From contig JAEUBA010000006.1 in the NCBI GenBank assembly GCA_018257865.1, positions 1 through 64,000 on the forward strand: a DNA stretch of 64,000 nucleotides, read 5' to 3'. The position numbers and the translations under genes were made by a program. Each line of letters begins with the position of its first letter. Position 1 is the first letter of the stretch. Below the pieces are notes generated by a model. It was not told where the DNA came from, ran no database searches, and worked only from the letters and a program-made list of their open reading frames with translations. The stretch comes from Stereocaulon alpinum. Its lineage: Eukaryota; Ascomycota; Lecanoromycetes; Lecanorales; Stereocaulaceae. Of this stretch, positions 1 to 12,480 are shown in pieces.

Positions 1-461
1 GCTACTTAGATAGGGGCCGTCCTTTTCTAAAATATACCTTCTAATTTATAACTTAGTATATCCTTCTCTTAGTCCTATATACCTATAACCCTAGCCTTCC
101 CCTAGGATAGACTGCGCGTTAGTTTTAACTAGTAGATACGTATTAAGCGCACGTAGATATTAGATTTTTTGAATTAATAGCTAGGTAGGTATTACCTATA
201 CTCTTTACTTATTAGGCTGAGATACTATACCTAATACTAATTCTTACTATCTAGTCTCGATCGTAGGGGAGGTATAATAGTCGTAGTAGAGTTAGGGTAG
301 GTATTATCGCGTTACCCGAAAAACTCTATATAGAGTTCTTAGTAACTACGCGACGTCTCAATATTATTCAACCTATAATATATTAGGGGAGATATCTCAG
401 CTCTAAATAGGTATTCAGGTTCGTAGCCAGCACCGCGTACAGGTGTGTCTCTATCGCTAGC
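1..461. other. RIP-like AT-rich DNA, unrecognised
   Basis: The segment is AT-rich with almost no CpA or TpG and no open frame. I recognise no transposon domain in it. Its right edge, where similarity to the Copia family begins, carries a short island (about 425-452) that still has CpA and TpG, unlike everything around it. Confidence 0.5.
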
Positions 462-1466
462 CGTTATAAGGAGATAGTAACCGTTTTAGGGGTATATAAT
501 TAGTATTAATATAGTTAAGAGGTAACTTATTAAATTAGATTAGGTCCTAAAGAAGGTGCTAGAAGTACTTATATTTAGAGTAGTAGTATACCTAGGTAAT
601 AGTATTTATATACTAGATAGGGTTTAGATTAGTAGTAGATAGTATTAAGTTAGAAGATAAAGAAGATAATAGATTTCTAGCTATACTAATAGCAGATATC
701 TTATAGATATCTCCTAAGGATTTCGACCCTAGTATTCTAGCGGCTGGGGTAATACCAGCCTCCAACTTATTAGGAAAGGTAGCAGGGGATACCGGCCTTT
801 AATAATAGCTGGGGATACCGGCCTTTAATAATAGCTAGGGATACTAGCCTTTAGGAAGAAATTAAGGGGTTAGGACCTAGCCCCCTTAGTAATTAATAAT
901 TAATCGCTTTCTAGCGTCTGAAAAGTCTTGTTTTTAATACAAAATTCGATAATTCTACTTATATAGGTTAGTATTCTTACTATAGAAGCTAGATATCGCT
1001 TTTAGGGGCTTAGCTTCGGAGTTTATAAATACCTACTAAGGTACGCTAGAAGGGATTACTTAGTAGTACTTATTAGTATACTTTTCGGTAGTAATAACCC
1101 TAGAAAGAATAGAATAGCTAGGAGTTCCTAGCCTCCTCTTTTTAGTTAATTATTATCGCTGTAAGTTAATCTCGTAGTATAAAGATTAAAGAGTTATTAC
1201 CTTAGACTAAGTATTAGAGGTTTAGTATACGTATACGCAGCTTACGTTAGGGAGGATTTAGTAACTATTTAAGAGGAATATAATTCTAGAAGAAGAGCTA
1301 TTCTAGTAATACCTAGCGTACCGGGCTTATAACCTATTAAAATATAATAGGTAGAATACTTAATTATCTAGCTAAGTACGACTATACGAGATATATATAA
1401 GGGTTAGGGCTAAGCCTTAGTTATTAATAACTAAGCCTTAGGATATCAAACACTCGAATTTTAATA
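462..1466 (-). mobile_element. Copia family 1, 5' end of copy A (partial)
   Basis: This is a reverse-oriented, RIP-degraded fragment holding the 5' LTR (1335-1466) and the first roughly 870 bp of the internal region. It matches the equivalent part of the full-length copy at 2926-8851 (its 7880-8720). Similarity stops abruptly near 462, so the rest is deleted or lies outside the window. The LTR is followed directly by pol sequence of another copy (B), so A was inserted into B. The duplication on the right would be TCTAC at 1467-1471; its partner is not in view. Confidence 0.7.
1335..1466 (-). repeat. LTR of Copia family 1 (copy A, 5' LTR)
   Basis: A 132 bp LTR. On the minus strand it should run TG...CA but both ends read TA here, as expected from RIP. 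It carries the family palindrome around AAGCCTTAG...CTAAGGCTT and is nearly identical to the LTRs at 2926, 8720, 11299, 28500 and 34308. Confidence 0.75.
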
Positions 1467-2925
1467 TCTACCCCTAAGGACTTTCTAGCTATCTAAGGGC
1501 GACGTTAGTATCTAAGTATTATTAGTTATAAGGGAGTTAAATTCGTTATTTATAATAAGCTCCTACTATATTTTATATATATTATTAGCTATTACTTCGG
1601 CGTAGGTTTTAGGTTTATAGGGTTCCGCTAAATTCGCCTAAGCTAGTAGAGAGATCGCTAAATACCTATAGAGGGGATCTAGCGAGAGGTTCTATATATT
1701 AGGGATATTAAGCTTAGGGTATATTACTAAGACTTAAGTTATCTCTTACTTTTCTATAGTACCTATTATTATTAGTAATACTAGCTATAATAGGGCTAAA
1801 GAGCCTAATATTAATAGTAAACTTAGGCTTAGAGAAGGAGAATATAATATTTCTTTAAAAGTTAGGGGTAAGGGAGGTAATTCTCCCTCTAAAAGAGGTA
1901 ATTCTCTTAAAGATTCTTAGTTAGGTAATTATACTAAGGATATATTTAAGTTAAAGTTAATAGAATTCTAATTCCTATTATATACCTCCCCTAAAGTAGA
2001 GGTCTATTAGCGTTTAGCTAGGGGTTCTTTACCCCTATAGAAGCGGGGCCGTTTCTCCTATATATAGATATTAATAGCGCGGATAATAGCGCGCTATTTT
2101 AATAACTATAGGCGAAAGATATAGCTATCCCCTTTATATCCTAAGAGGAAATAGGGGTCGCTTTTATCTATAAATTTCTTTTAGAGATAGTTTCGTACTT
2201 ATATTTTAGAGCTAAGGGTTCTTAGGTACCTAAGATAGGGCTTATACTTATAGAAGGCCTTATATAAGGTCTTTCTAAGCTTTATAACTAAGCTCTAGAC
2301 GGTAAGGTAATTAGCTATTTTTATAATTTTAGGCTAAAAAGACTTATTAAGTTTAAAGCCTAATAATAGAGGGTAGGTATATTTAATAAGGATCTACCTA
2401 AAATATTTAGTAATCCTATTTTATTCTAAGTTTCTAGGTACCGTAGGCTTATAGATAATCTCTTTAAGGCTAAGGTATTCTTAAAAGGTTCCTTTAATAT
2501 ATTTACCCTTATTATCTATATATAGGCGTTAGATTAGGCGCCCTACTTACTTATACTTATACTAAAACCGTTAGAATAGATCGCTAAGCTCTAATTTATA
2601 TTTTACGCAGTAGACTTTAGAGTAGCGGGTGAAGTTATCTTTAAAGGTAACTACCTATTTACTACCGTTAAAGTTAATAGGCTTAATAGGTCCTATAATA
2701 TTACTATAAATAAATTCTATTAGGTATATTCTAAGTTTAATAAAGTCCTTATATAGGGTAGACTAATAGCAGCTTAGAATATAATATTTATAGGTTAATT
2801 TATCTAAGAATTTCTTTAAGAAGTCTACTCTAGTAGCTATATTAGGTAGCTAATCTATATTTTATTAACCTATATAACCTATACAGGCGTACTAGAGCTA
2901 GCGGATAGTATCTAGAGGTATATTA
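1467..2925 (-). mobile_element. Copia family 1, copy B, left fragment (pol)
   Basis: This reverse-oriented integrase-to-reverse-transcriptase part of an old Copia copy is collinear with 4855-6310 of the neighbouring full-length element. It is cut at 2925 by that element and resumes at 8852. No frame is open. Both CpA and TpG have been lost, in keeping with RIP acting on both strands. Confidence 0.75.
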
Positions 2926-3057
2926 TATTAAAATATAATAGGTAGAATACTTGATTTTCTAGCTAAGTGCGACTATACGAGATATATATAAGGGTTAGGG
3001 CTAAGCCTTAGTTATTAATAACTAAGCCTTAGGATATCGAACACCTAAATTTTAACA
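2926..3057 (-). repeat. 3' LTR of the full-length Copia copy
   Basis: A 132 bp LTR bordered by TATTA on the left and by the RIP-altered polypurine tract on the right. The internal end has kept an unmutated CA. Confidence 0.8.
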
Positions 3058-6000
3058 CTCCTACTCGAATATAGTATACCGAATATTAGATATATTAAAT
3101 TATAATCCGCTAAAACAACTAATTTGCTATACGCTAGTTATAACTACTTTTTGCCCTAAATACCCGGTATTTAGTAGGATAGTAGAGCTTATCTTTTACT
3201 ACTACTACTAAAACTTTCCAAAAAATGGTAAAATACAGTTATTTAAATTTTTATTCTAATAATTATCTTATATATACTAATTTCCTACTAATAGTTAGTT
3301 GGGTAGTATATAGGGCTAATAGATATTATAAAGTATAATAATAGCTTTAGGGATAATCTAAGTATAGTTACCTTAATAGAGTCGTATTCGCACGCGATCC
3401 TTAGGGGTGCTCCTACTAGATCTGGGTAGTTACTCCTACTAAAGCTCTACCTTAGGTGATATATTCTAAGCCTAAATTATTATAGAACTCTATAAATTTA
3501 TCCTTATAGAGAGGTTTAGTAAGCTTATTAGTAACTTAATACTTAATAGGTATATAGTAGAGGTCTACTATACCGTTCGTAACTTACTCCCGAATAAAGT
3601 AGTAGCGTATATTAATATACTTACTACGAGTATAGAATTCCGGATTCTTTATAAGGGCGATCGCGCCCTAATTATCCCTATAGATAATTACTACTTAAGG
3701 TTCCTAGCTACTAGGCTTAAGCTACCTTAGTAGGTTTTAAAGCTATACTACTTCCCTAGACGCTAAGGTCTAACCAATATATTTAGCCTTATAGGTAGAA
3801 AGGGCTATAATAGGTTATTACTTAGATAACTAGCTAATAGCCCCGCTACCTATATTAAAGATATAACCTAAGGTAGATTAGCGCGTATTACGGTCTCCCG
3901 CCTAATTAGAGTTAGTATAGCCCGTTAGTACCTAAATTAGTCCTAAGAAGGTTAATTAGTATTTAGTTATTAACTTAAGATATTAGAAGATTCGTTTAAC
4001 TACTCCCTAATAAGCTTACGTTAGGTTTGCACTATAGCGACTAACTACTAATATAGGGTATATAATATTAGGTTAAGTCCTTAGTATTATATATATTAGC
4101 GACCTAATAGCCTTCTAATATAGTAGGCGGTCTTAGGCGTTAGCTTAGAAACCGTTAGGGGCTTTTTTAAGATAGTAAGTTATCTCTATAGGGGTCGCGG
4201 TTTCTTTATATTCCTAAAGGCTAAAGTCCTAAAGCACTTTCTTAATATAGGCCTCTTAGCCTAGTTATAGCGTTCGTTATTAGCGGTTCTAGGTAACTAT
4301 TATCCCTAGGTAATAGCTATATAGCCTAAGATCTGTTATATAGAATTAATAGTTAAGGGTATCTTTAACCCTTTAAATAGCTTCCTTACTAGGGCCTGTA
4401 ATTAGCAAATTATCTATATATAGGGTAATCAGCGTCCTATCTTTAGGGTTGATAAATACGCTTAAGTTAGCTTCTAATAGGACGACGCCTAATTCGGCGT
4501 TTATAAAGCTAGCGAAGGTATTATACTATACTTAAGGGGATTATTTCAGGCCGTATAGAGCCTTATTTAGGCGGTAAACTTTTACTTCCCCTTAAACGAA
4601 GCCTTTAGGCTATTCTACGAAGATCTCCTCTTCTATATCCCTATAGAGGAATATCGTTTTAATATCTATCTACTCTAAGTCCTAATCTATAGCAGCGGTA
4701 ATTATAAATATAGCCTTATAGCTTATAGGTTTAACTACTAAGGCGAAAGTCTTATTATAATTAAGACCTTTTCGTTATTCGAAGCCTCAAACAACCTAGT
4801 ATACCTTATAGCGTATAATTTCCCCTTTAGGGCTATACTTTAAGGTATAGACCTATCTACCCCTAAGAACTTTCCGGCTATCCGGGGGCGACGTTAGTAT
4901 CTAGGTATTATTAGTTATAAGGGAGTTAAATTTATTATTTATAGCGAGCTCCTACTATATTTTATATATATTATTAGCTATTACTTTAGCGTAGGTTTTA
5001 GGTTTATAGGGTTCTGCTAAATTCGCCTAAGCTAGTAGAGAGATCGCTAAATACCTATAGAGGGGATCTAGCGAGAGGTTCTATATATTAGGGATATTAA
5101 GCTTAGGGTATATTACTAGGACTTAAGTTATCTCTCGCTCTTCTATAGTACCTATTATTATTAGTAATACTAGCTATAATAGGGCTAGAGAGCCTAGTAT
5201 TAATAGTAAACTTAGGCCTAGAGAAGGAGAATATAATATTTCTCTAAAAGTTAGGGGTAAGGGAGGTAATTCTCCCCCTAAAGGAGGTAATTCTCCTAAG
5301 GATTCTTAGTTAGGTAATTATACTAAGGATACGTCTAAGTTAACGTTAACGGAATTCTAATTCCTATTATACGCCTCCCCTAAAGCGGAGGTCTATTAGT
5401 ATTTAGCTAGGGGTTCTTTACCCCTATAGAAGTAGGGCCGTTTCTCCTATATATAGACGTTAACAGCGCAGATAATAGCGCGCCGTTTTAGTAACTATAG
5501 GCGAAAGATATAGCTATCCCCTTTATATCCTAAGAGGAAATAGGGGTCGCTTTTATCTATAAATTTCTTTTAGAGATAATTTCGCGCCTATATTTTAGAG
5601 CTAAGGGTTCTTAGGTACCTAAGATAGGGCTTATACTTATAGAAGGCCTTATATAGGGTCTTTCTAAGCTTTATAACTAAGCTTTAGATAGTAAGGTAAT
5701 TAGCTATTTTTATAATTTTAGGCTAAAAAGACTTATCGAGTTTAGAGCCTAATAATAGAGGGTAAGTACGTTTAATAAGGACCTACCCGAAATATTTAGT
5801 AGTCTTATTTTATTCTGGGTTTCTAAGTACTATAGGCTTATAGATAATCCCTTTAAGGCTAAGGTATTCTTAAAAGGTTCCTTTAATATATTTACCCCTA
5901 TTATCTATATATAGGCGTTAGATTAGGCGCCCTACTTGCTTATACTTATACTAAAACTATTAGAATAGATCGCTAAGCTCTAATTTATATTTTACGCAGT

Positions 6001-8719
6001 AGACTTTAGAGTAGCAGGTAAAGTTATCTTTAAAGGTAACTACCTATTTACTACCGTTAAAGCTAATAGGCTTAATAGGTCCTATAATATCGCTATAAAT
6101 AAATTCTATTAGGCGTATTCTAAGTTTAATAAAGTCCTTATATAGGGTAGACTAATAGCAGCTTAGAATATAGTATTTATAAGTTAATTTATCTAAGAAT
6201 TTCTTTAAGAAGTTTACTCTAGTAGCTATATTAGGTAGCCGATCTATATTTTATTAACCTATATAACCTATACGGGCGTACTAGAGCTAGCGGATAGTAT
6301 CTGGAGGTATACTATATATATTTAATATAAGTTATTACCCCTAGGGAAGTTCTAATATATAGAGGCTAAATTATCGTTTAGCGATTATATTACTAAGCTT
6401 AGGGTATAAGATTATATAGCCGTTTTTAGCGAATTTAATATAAATTCTAATATCTATTAGCTAGGAGCCTAAGAGGAGGTTTACCCCTAGCTTAAGTATA
6501 TAGAGGACGTTATATAGTAGTATATTCTTCCTTAGGTATAGGATCTTTATTATCTTACGCTTAGTAGGCTTAAGCTATACCCTATTAATTTTAGTAATTA
6601 AAGTACTAATAGCGGGCTTAAAGGTTATAAAGTCGGAGCGCTAGTAGAACGAGTACTATATATATCCTATATTAATAATAGTTAGGCCTAATAGATTAAC
6701 TTCTAGCGTCGTTACCGCTATATATCTAATATTAATTATAGGGACCCTATTTATACTAGTACCTTAAATATTAAAGTCGCTATTAGCGGCGAGGGTCCTA
6801 AATATTAGCCCTTTAGTAGGGCTATTATTATATTTAAACTTCTATTTCTTAGACCTTTTATCCTTAGACTTAAACTTCTTAGGTTTTATTTCGGGGTAAA
6901 GCTACTAGTACTTCGTAATTAGATAAGTATCCTTTCGCTTAAGCTTCTTATAATAAGGGTAGTATTCCTAAGGCTTATTATTCCTAGAGTTATAGTTTTT
7001 AGCGGACTTCCTACCTATAAATATTACTAGTCTAGAGTACTTATATTACGCTTAGATTCGTTATTCTTTATTAGTAGTAGCTAGGGAGACCTTATTAAAG
7101 TCAACTTTATTAGCGCCGAATAGGGCGTAGCTTTAAATATAAGCTATTTTAAAGGTATTATAAGCTTTACTAAGTCCTAAAAAATAGAGGTAAATTAGGT
7201 ATAGTTCTAGTAGGGCTACTTTAGTATTAAGCTCCTTAAGTTTAGTATTAACCTCTTAGAACTTCTAGGTATATTCGGCGATATCCTTAGAGGATTCTAA
7301 AGAGGTTGAATAGAGGTATTATACTAATTTAATATAGATACTAGTCCCTTTAGGCTTAAAGTTTAAGGAGACTTTAGTTAGAATCTTATCTATTATAGTA
7401 AGGTTCTTTATAATTTTTTAGGCGTTAAACCTAAGTTAGTTATAAATCGCAGTATAAGCTTTTACTTAGGTTTTAGTAGTAAAAGGCTTTAAGTTATTAA
7501 GTATAAGCTAATTATCTATCTCCTTAACCTACTAGGAGTACCTAAAGTTAGACTCTAAGACGAAGATAGAGGTAAGTAGGAAGCTCCTGCTACTACTATA
7601 AGATTCTTTAGCTACTATAATACCGCTACTGCTACGAGACTCTTCAGCTGCTATAATATAGGTATTTATATTTTAGAAGAGAGTTATAGGCTTTAGAGGT
7701 CTTTAAGTTAGCTAAGTCTTTCAGGGATAAGCGGTAGCAGTAGTTATTTCCTTATACTATTATTTCGCTAGGGGACCTAAGGGAGCTTAAGATAATATAT
7801 ATTTAGCTTAAAGGCTAAAGATATTAGAATTACTAGAAGGTTCTAAGGTTAATTTACTAGCTTTAGAATTAGAGTTATAAGGAGATAGTAACTATTCTAG
7901 GGGTATATAATTAGTATTGATATAGTTAAGAGGTAACTTATCGAATTAGATTAGGTCCTAAAGAAGGTACCGGAAGTACTTATATTTAGAGCGGTAGTAT
8001 ACCTAGGTAATAGTATTTATATACTAGATAGGGTTTAGATTAGTAGTAGATAGTATTAAGTTAGAAGATAAAAAAGATAATAGATTTCTAGCTATACTAA
8101 TAGCAGATATCTTATAGATATCTCCTAAAGATTTCGACCCTAGTATTCTAGCGGCTAGGGTAATACTAGCCTCTAACTTATTAGGAAAGGTAGCGGGGGA
8201 TACCGGCCTTTAATAATAGCTAGGGATACCAGCCTTTAGGAAGAAATTAAGGGGTTAGGACCTAGCCCCCCTAATAATTAATAATTAATCGCTTTCTAGC
8301 GTCTAAAAAGTCTTCTTTTTAATATAAAATTCGATAATTCTGCTTATATAGGTTAGTATTCTTACTATAGAAGCTGGATATCGCTTTTAGGGGCTTAGCT
8401 TCGGAGTTTATAGATACCTACTAAGGTACGCTAGAAGGGATTACTTAATAGCACTTATTAGTATACTTTTCGGTAGTAATAACCCTAGAAAGAATAGAAT
8501 AGCTAGGAGTTCCTAGCCTCCTCTTTTTAGTCGATTATTATCGCTATAAGTTAATCTCGCAGTACGAAGATTAAAGAGTTATCACCTCAGACTAAGTATT
8601 AGAGGTTTAGTATACGTATACGTAGCTTACGTTAGGGAGGATTTAGTAACTGTTTAAGAGGAATATAATTCTAGAAGAAGAGCTGTTCTAGCGATACCTA
8701 GCGTACTAGGCTTATAACC

Positions 8720-8851
8720 TATTAAAATATAATAGGTAGAATACTTAATTTTCTAGCTAAGTGCGACTATATAAGATATATATAAGGGTTAGGGCTAAGC
8801 CTTAGTTATTAATGACTAAGCCTTAGGATATCGAACACCCGAATTTCAACA
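8720..8851 (-). repeat. 5' LTR of the full-length Copia copy
   Basis: A 132 bp LTR that ends TTCAACA and is followed by the TATTA duplication. Immediately to its left (8708-8719) is the candidate tRNA primer site, read in the plus direction as a GGCTTATAACC-type motif. Confidence 0.8.
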
Positions 8852-11430
8852 TATTATATATATTTAATATAAGTTATTACCCCTAGGGAAGTTCTAATAT
8901 ATAGAGGCTAAATTATTATTTAGTAATTATATTACTAAGCTTAGGGTATAAGATTATATAGCCGTTTTTAGCAAATTTAATATAAATTCTAATATCTATT
9001 AGCTAGGAGCCTAAGAGGAGATTTACCCCTAGCTTAAGTATATAGAGGACGTTATATAGTAGTATATTCTTCCTTAGATATAAGATCTTTACTATCTTAC
9101 GCTTAGTAGGCTTAAGCTATACCCCGCTAATTCTAGTAATTAGAGTACTAATAGCGGGCTTAAAGGTTACGAAGTTAAAGCGCTAGTAGAACGAGTAGTA
9201 TATATATCCTATATTAATAATAGTTAGGCCTAATAGATTAACTTCTAGTATTATTACTACTATATATCTAATATTAATTATAGGGACCCTATTCGTACTA
9301 ATACCTTAAATATTAAAGTCGCTATTAGCGGCGAGAGTCCTAAATATTAGCCCTTTAATAAGGCTATTATTATATTTAAACTTCTATTTCTTAAACCTTT
9401 TATCCTTAGACTTAAACTTCTTAAGTTTTATTTTAGGGTAAAGCTACTAGTACTTTATAATTAGATAAATATCCTTTCGCTTAAGCTTCTTATAGTAAGG
9501 GTAATATTCCTAAGGCTTATTATTCCTAAAGTTATAGTCTTTAATAGACTTCCTACCTATAAATATTACTAGTCTAAAGTACTTATATTACGCTTAAATT
9601 TATTATTCTTCGTTAGTAGTAGCTAGGGAGACCTTATTAAAGTTAACTTTATTAGTACTAAATAGGGCGTAGCTTTAAATATAAGCTATTTTAAAGGTAT
9701 TATAAGCTTTACTAAGTCTTAAAAGATAGAGGTAAATTAGGTATAGTTTTAGTAGGGCTACTTTAGTATTAAGCTCCTTAAGTTTAGTATTAACCTTTTA
9801 GAACTTTTAAGTATATTTAGTAATATCCTTAAAGGATTCTAAAGAGGTTAAATAGAGGTATTATATTAATTTAATATAAATACTAGTCCCTTTAGGCTTA
9901 AAGTTTAAGGAGACTTTAGTTAGAATCTTATCTACTATAGTAAGGTTCTTTATAATTTTCTAAGTATTAAACCTAAGTTAGTTATAAATTATAGTATAAG
10001 CTTTTACTTAGGTTTTAGTAGTAAAAGGCTTTAAGTTATTAAGTATAAGCTAATTATCTATCTCCTTAACCTACTAGGAGTACCTAAAGTTAGACTTTAA
10101 GATAGAGATAGAGGTAAGTAGGAAGCTCCTACTACTATTATAAAATTCTTTAGCTGCTATAATACCGCTACTACTATAAGATTCTTTAGCTACTATAATA
10201 CCGCTACTACTATAAGACTCTTTAGCTGCTATAATATAGGTATTTATATTTTAGAAGAGAGTTATAGGCTTTAGAGGTCTTTAAGTTAGCTAAGTCTTTT
10301 AGGGATAAGTAGTAATAGTAGTTATTTCCTTATACTATTATTTCGCTAGGGGACCTAAGGGAGCCTAAGATAGTATATATTTAGCTTAAAGGCTAAAGAT
10401 ATTAGAATTATTAGGAGGTTCTAAGGTTAATTTACTAGCTTTAGAATTAGAGTTATAAGGAGATAGTAACTATTTTAAGGGTATATAATTAGTATTAATA
10501 TAGTTAAGAGGTAACTTATCGAATTAGATTAGGTCTTAAAGAAGGTACCGGAAGTACTTATATTTAAAGCGGTAGTATACCTAAGTAATAGTATTTATAT
10601 ACTAGATAGGGTTTAGATTAGTAGTAGATAGTATTAAATTAGAAGATAAAGAAGATAATAGATTTCTAGCTATACTAATAGCAGATATCTTATAGATATC
10701 TCCTAAGGATTTTAACCTTAGTATTCTAGTAGCTAGGGTAATACTAGCCTCTAACTTATTAGGAAAGGTAGTAGGGGATACTAGCCTTTAATAATAGCTA
10801 GGGATACTAGCCTTTAGGAAGAAATTAAGGGGTTAGGATTTAGCCCCCTTAGTAATTAATAATTAATCGCTTTCTAGCGTCTAAAAAGTCTTATTTTTAA
10901 TATAAAATTCGATAATTCTACTTATATAGGTTAGTATTCTTACTATAGAAGCTAGATATCGCTTTTAGGGGCTTAGCTTTAGAGTTTATAAATACCTACT
11001 AAGGTACGCTAGAAGGGATTACTTAGTAGTACTTATTAGCGTACTTTTTAATAGTAATAACCCTAAAAAGAATAGAATAGCTAGGAGTTCCTAGCCTTTT
11101 CTTTTTAGTTAATTATTATCGCTGTAAGTTAATCTCGTAGTACGAAGATTAAAGAGTTATTACCTAAGACTAAGTATTAGAGGTTTAGTATACGTATACG
11201 CAGCTTATATTAGAGAGGAGTTAGTAACTATTTTTAGAGGAGTATAATTCTAAAAGAAGAGCTATTCTTATAATACCTAGCGACCTAGGCTTATAACCTA
11301 TTAAAATATAATAGGTAAAATACTTAATTATCTAGCTAAGTGCGACTATACGAGATATATATAAGGGTTAGGGCTAAGCCTTAGTTATTAATAACTAAGC
11401 CTTAGGATATCGAACACCCGAATTTCAATA
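8852..11430 (-). mobile_element. Copia family 1, copy B, right fragment (gag side and 5' LTR)
   Basis: This continues copy B after the nested insertion. It is collinear with 6315-8851 of the full-length copy and ends in the 5' LTR at 11299-11430. It is more heavily mutated than the nested copy, consistent with being older. A short microsatellite-like run of CTACTACTATAA repeats near 10130-10230 is expanded relative to the other copies. Right flank is AGGAT (11431-11435); the matching left flank is outside the window. Confidence 0.75.
11299..11430 (-). repeat. 5' LTR of Copia copy B
   Basis: A 132 bp LTR of the common subtype, with both termini RIP-changed to TA. It marks the right end of copy B. 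Confidence 0.75.
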
Positions 11431-12230
11431 AGGATTAGGATTAAGTAGTAATAATAATAAGGAAGAAGGTATACTAGTATAATCTAAGAATAGATATTAA
11501 GGAATACTAAGATATAAATATCTTAGCTAATAAGATATAAAGCTAAGCGAGGAAGAAGTAGACTAAATAATAGGAGGTATATTAAAACTTTATCCCTAAG
11601 TACTCTTATATACCTATATAAAAGGAGCTATTATTTAGTAATAGGTATAACTACTACCTAAAGCTTAGAAAGGTAGAAAGCTCGATAGTAGTCTAACTTT
11701 AGAGTAGTAAGAATAGGTTTAACTACTTCCTATATAAAGCGAAGGTACTAAGGGTTTATAATACCCGCTATAGCTATAACTAGAGGAACTAAGATATAAA
11801 GTATATTCTCTTATACTACTTAGAACTTAGCGATACTTAAAACGAACTTATTAAAGAGGTAGAGACTTATAATATTAGGGCTATACTAGCTAAGATTACT
11901 AGTATAAGGGCGGTAGTAAGATAAGTAGTTAGGTTAGGATTCCTAATATAGTACTAGCTTATTAAGGAATAATTCTCCTAGTCTAAGCTCTCTATAGGAG
12001 TAGAACTAATAATAAAAACTCTAAAGATAAAGAAGTCTAAGTATAAGTTAAAGCTAAAGGTAGCGGAGCTACTAGAGTATTATAAGGCTTATTAGGGTAA
12101 TAGAGATTATAGTTACTAGTATTATAAAGCTTAGTAGTAAGGTTAGATAGGCGGAGTAGAATAATAGGTAAGCTAATAAGCGAAAGTTTTTAGCTAGAAG
12201 AGGCGACTCTAAAAAGGTTTCTTTTATATC
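11431..12230 (+). mobile_element. Fungal LINE (Tad-like) 3' fragment, RIP-degraded
   Basis: Forward translation of about 11690-11960, with stops, resembles the end of fungal non-LTR elements. It has the segment before the zinc knuckle (FNYFLYKAKV...YNTRYSYN), the DIKYILLYYLEL region that corresponds to a CPEL-type zinc-binding stretch, and the downstream AVVR-VVRLGFL-YQLIKE region. Cys and His codons of the knuckle are changed to Tyr, as RIP would do. No 5' part, poly-A tail or target duplication is identifiable. The right boundary is approximate. Confidence 0.4.
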
Positions 12231-12480
12231 TAAAGAGCTTCTAGTCCCCTAGATTTCCTAATAATATAAAAGAATATCCTTATTAGTATATATAGATACT
12301 AGAATAGGCGTATAAATAAATCAATTAATTGATTAATACGCGAATATAGAAAAAGCTCTAGTTATAATAAATAATATAAAGAAGTTATATATAGAAATAG
12401 TAAAGTAGATTTAGCTATAGAATAAAAGGATAGTTATCTTTCTTACTATAATAGAAAATCGGCAATTAGGACCCTAAAGA
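12231..12480 (+). mobile_element. Gypsy integrase-like fragment upstream of the Helitron
   Basis: A RIP-broken frame close to 12480 reads SYLSYYNRKSAIRTLK. It resembles the stretch just before the KEGDKVYLL motif of fungal Gypsy (chromovirus) integrases. The same motif region recurs right after the Helitron (18252 on) but starts a few codons earlier. The two flanks therefore overlap in protein space and differ in sequence, so they may come from two Gypsy copies rather than one interrupted copy. Confidence 0.3.

Larger units (their letters stand above)
2926..8851 (-). mobile_element. Full-length Copia family 1 retrotransposon, RIP-inactivated
   Basis: This 5926 bp element lies in reverse orientation. 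It has two 132 bp LTRs (2926-3057 and 8720-8851) and an exact 5 bp target duplication TATTA (2921-2925 and 8852-8856). From right to left the internal region holds the gag part, a zinc-knuckle/protease zone, integrase, reverse transcriptase and RNase H. It ends in a polypurine tract beside the 3' LTR (read on the minus strand near 3058-3066). Domain identity comes from frame-broken stretches resembling Copia pol, best seen in the forward copy at 28.6-32.7 kb. Stops are dense and ATG is nearly absent, so it cannot encode protein. It is nested inside copy B: removing it and one TATTA restores continuity of B. Confidence 0.85.

Noticed and set aside
1..300. Telomere or subtelomeric repeat at the window edge
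   Set aside because: No TTAGGG array is present; the edge is ordinary RIP-like sequence, so nothing indicates a chromosome end.
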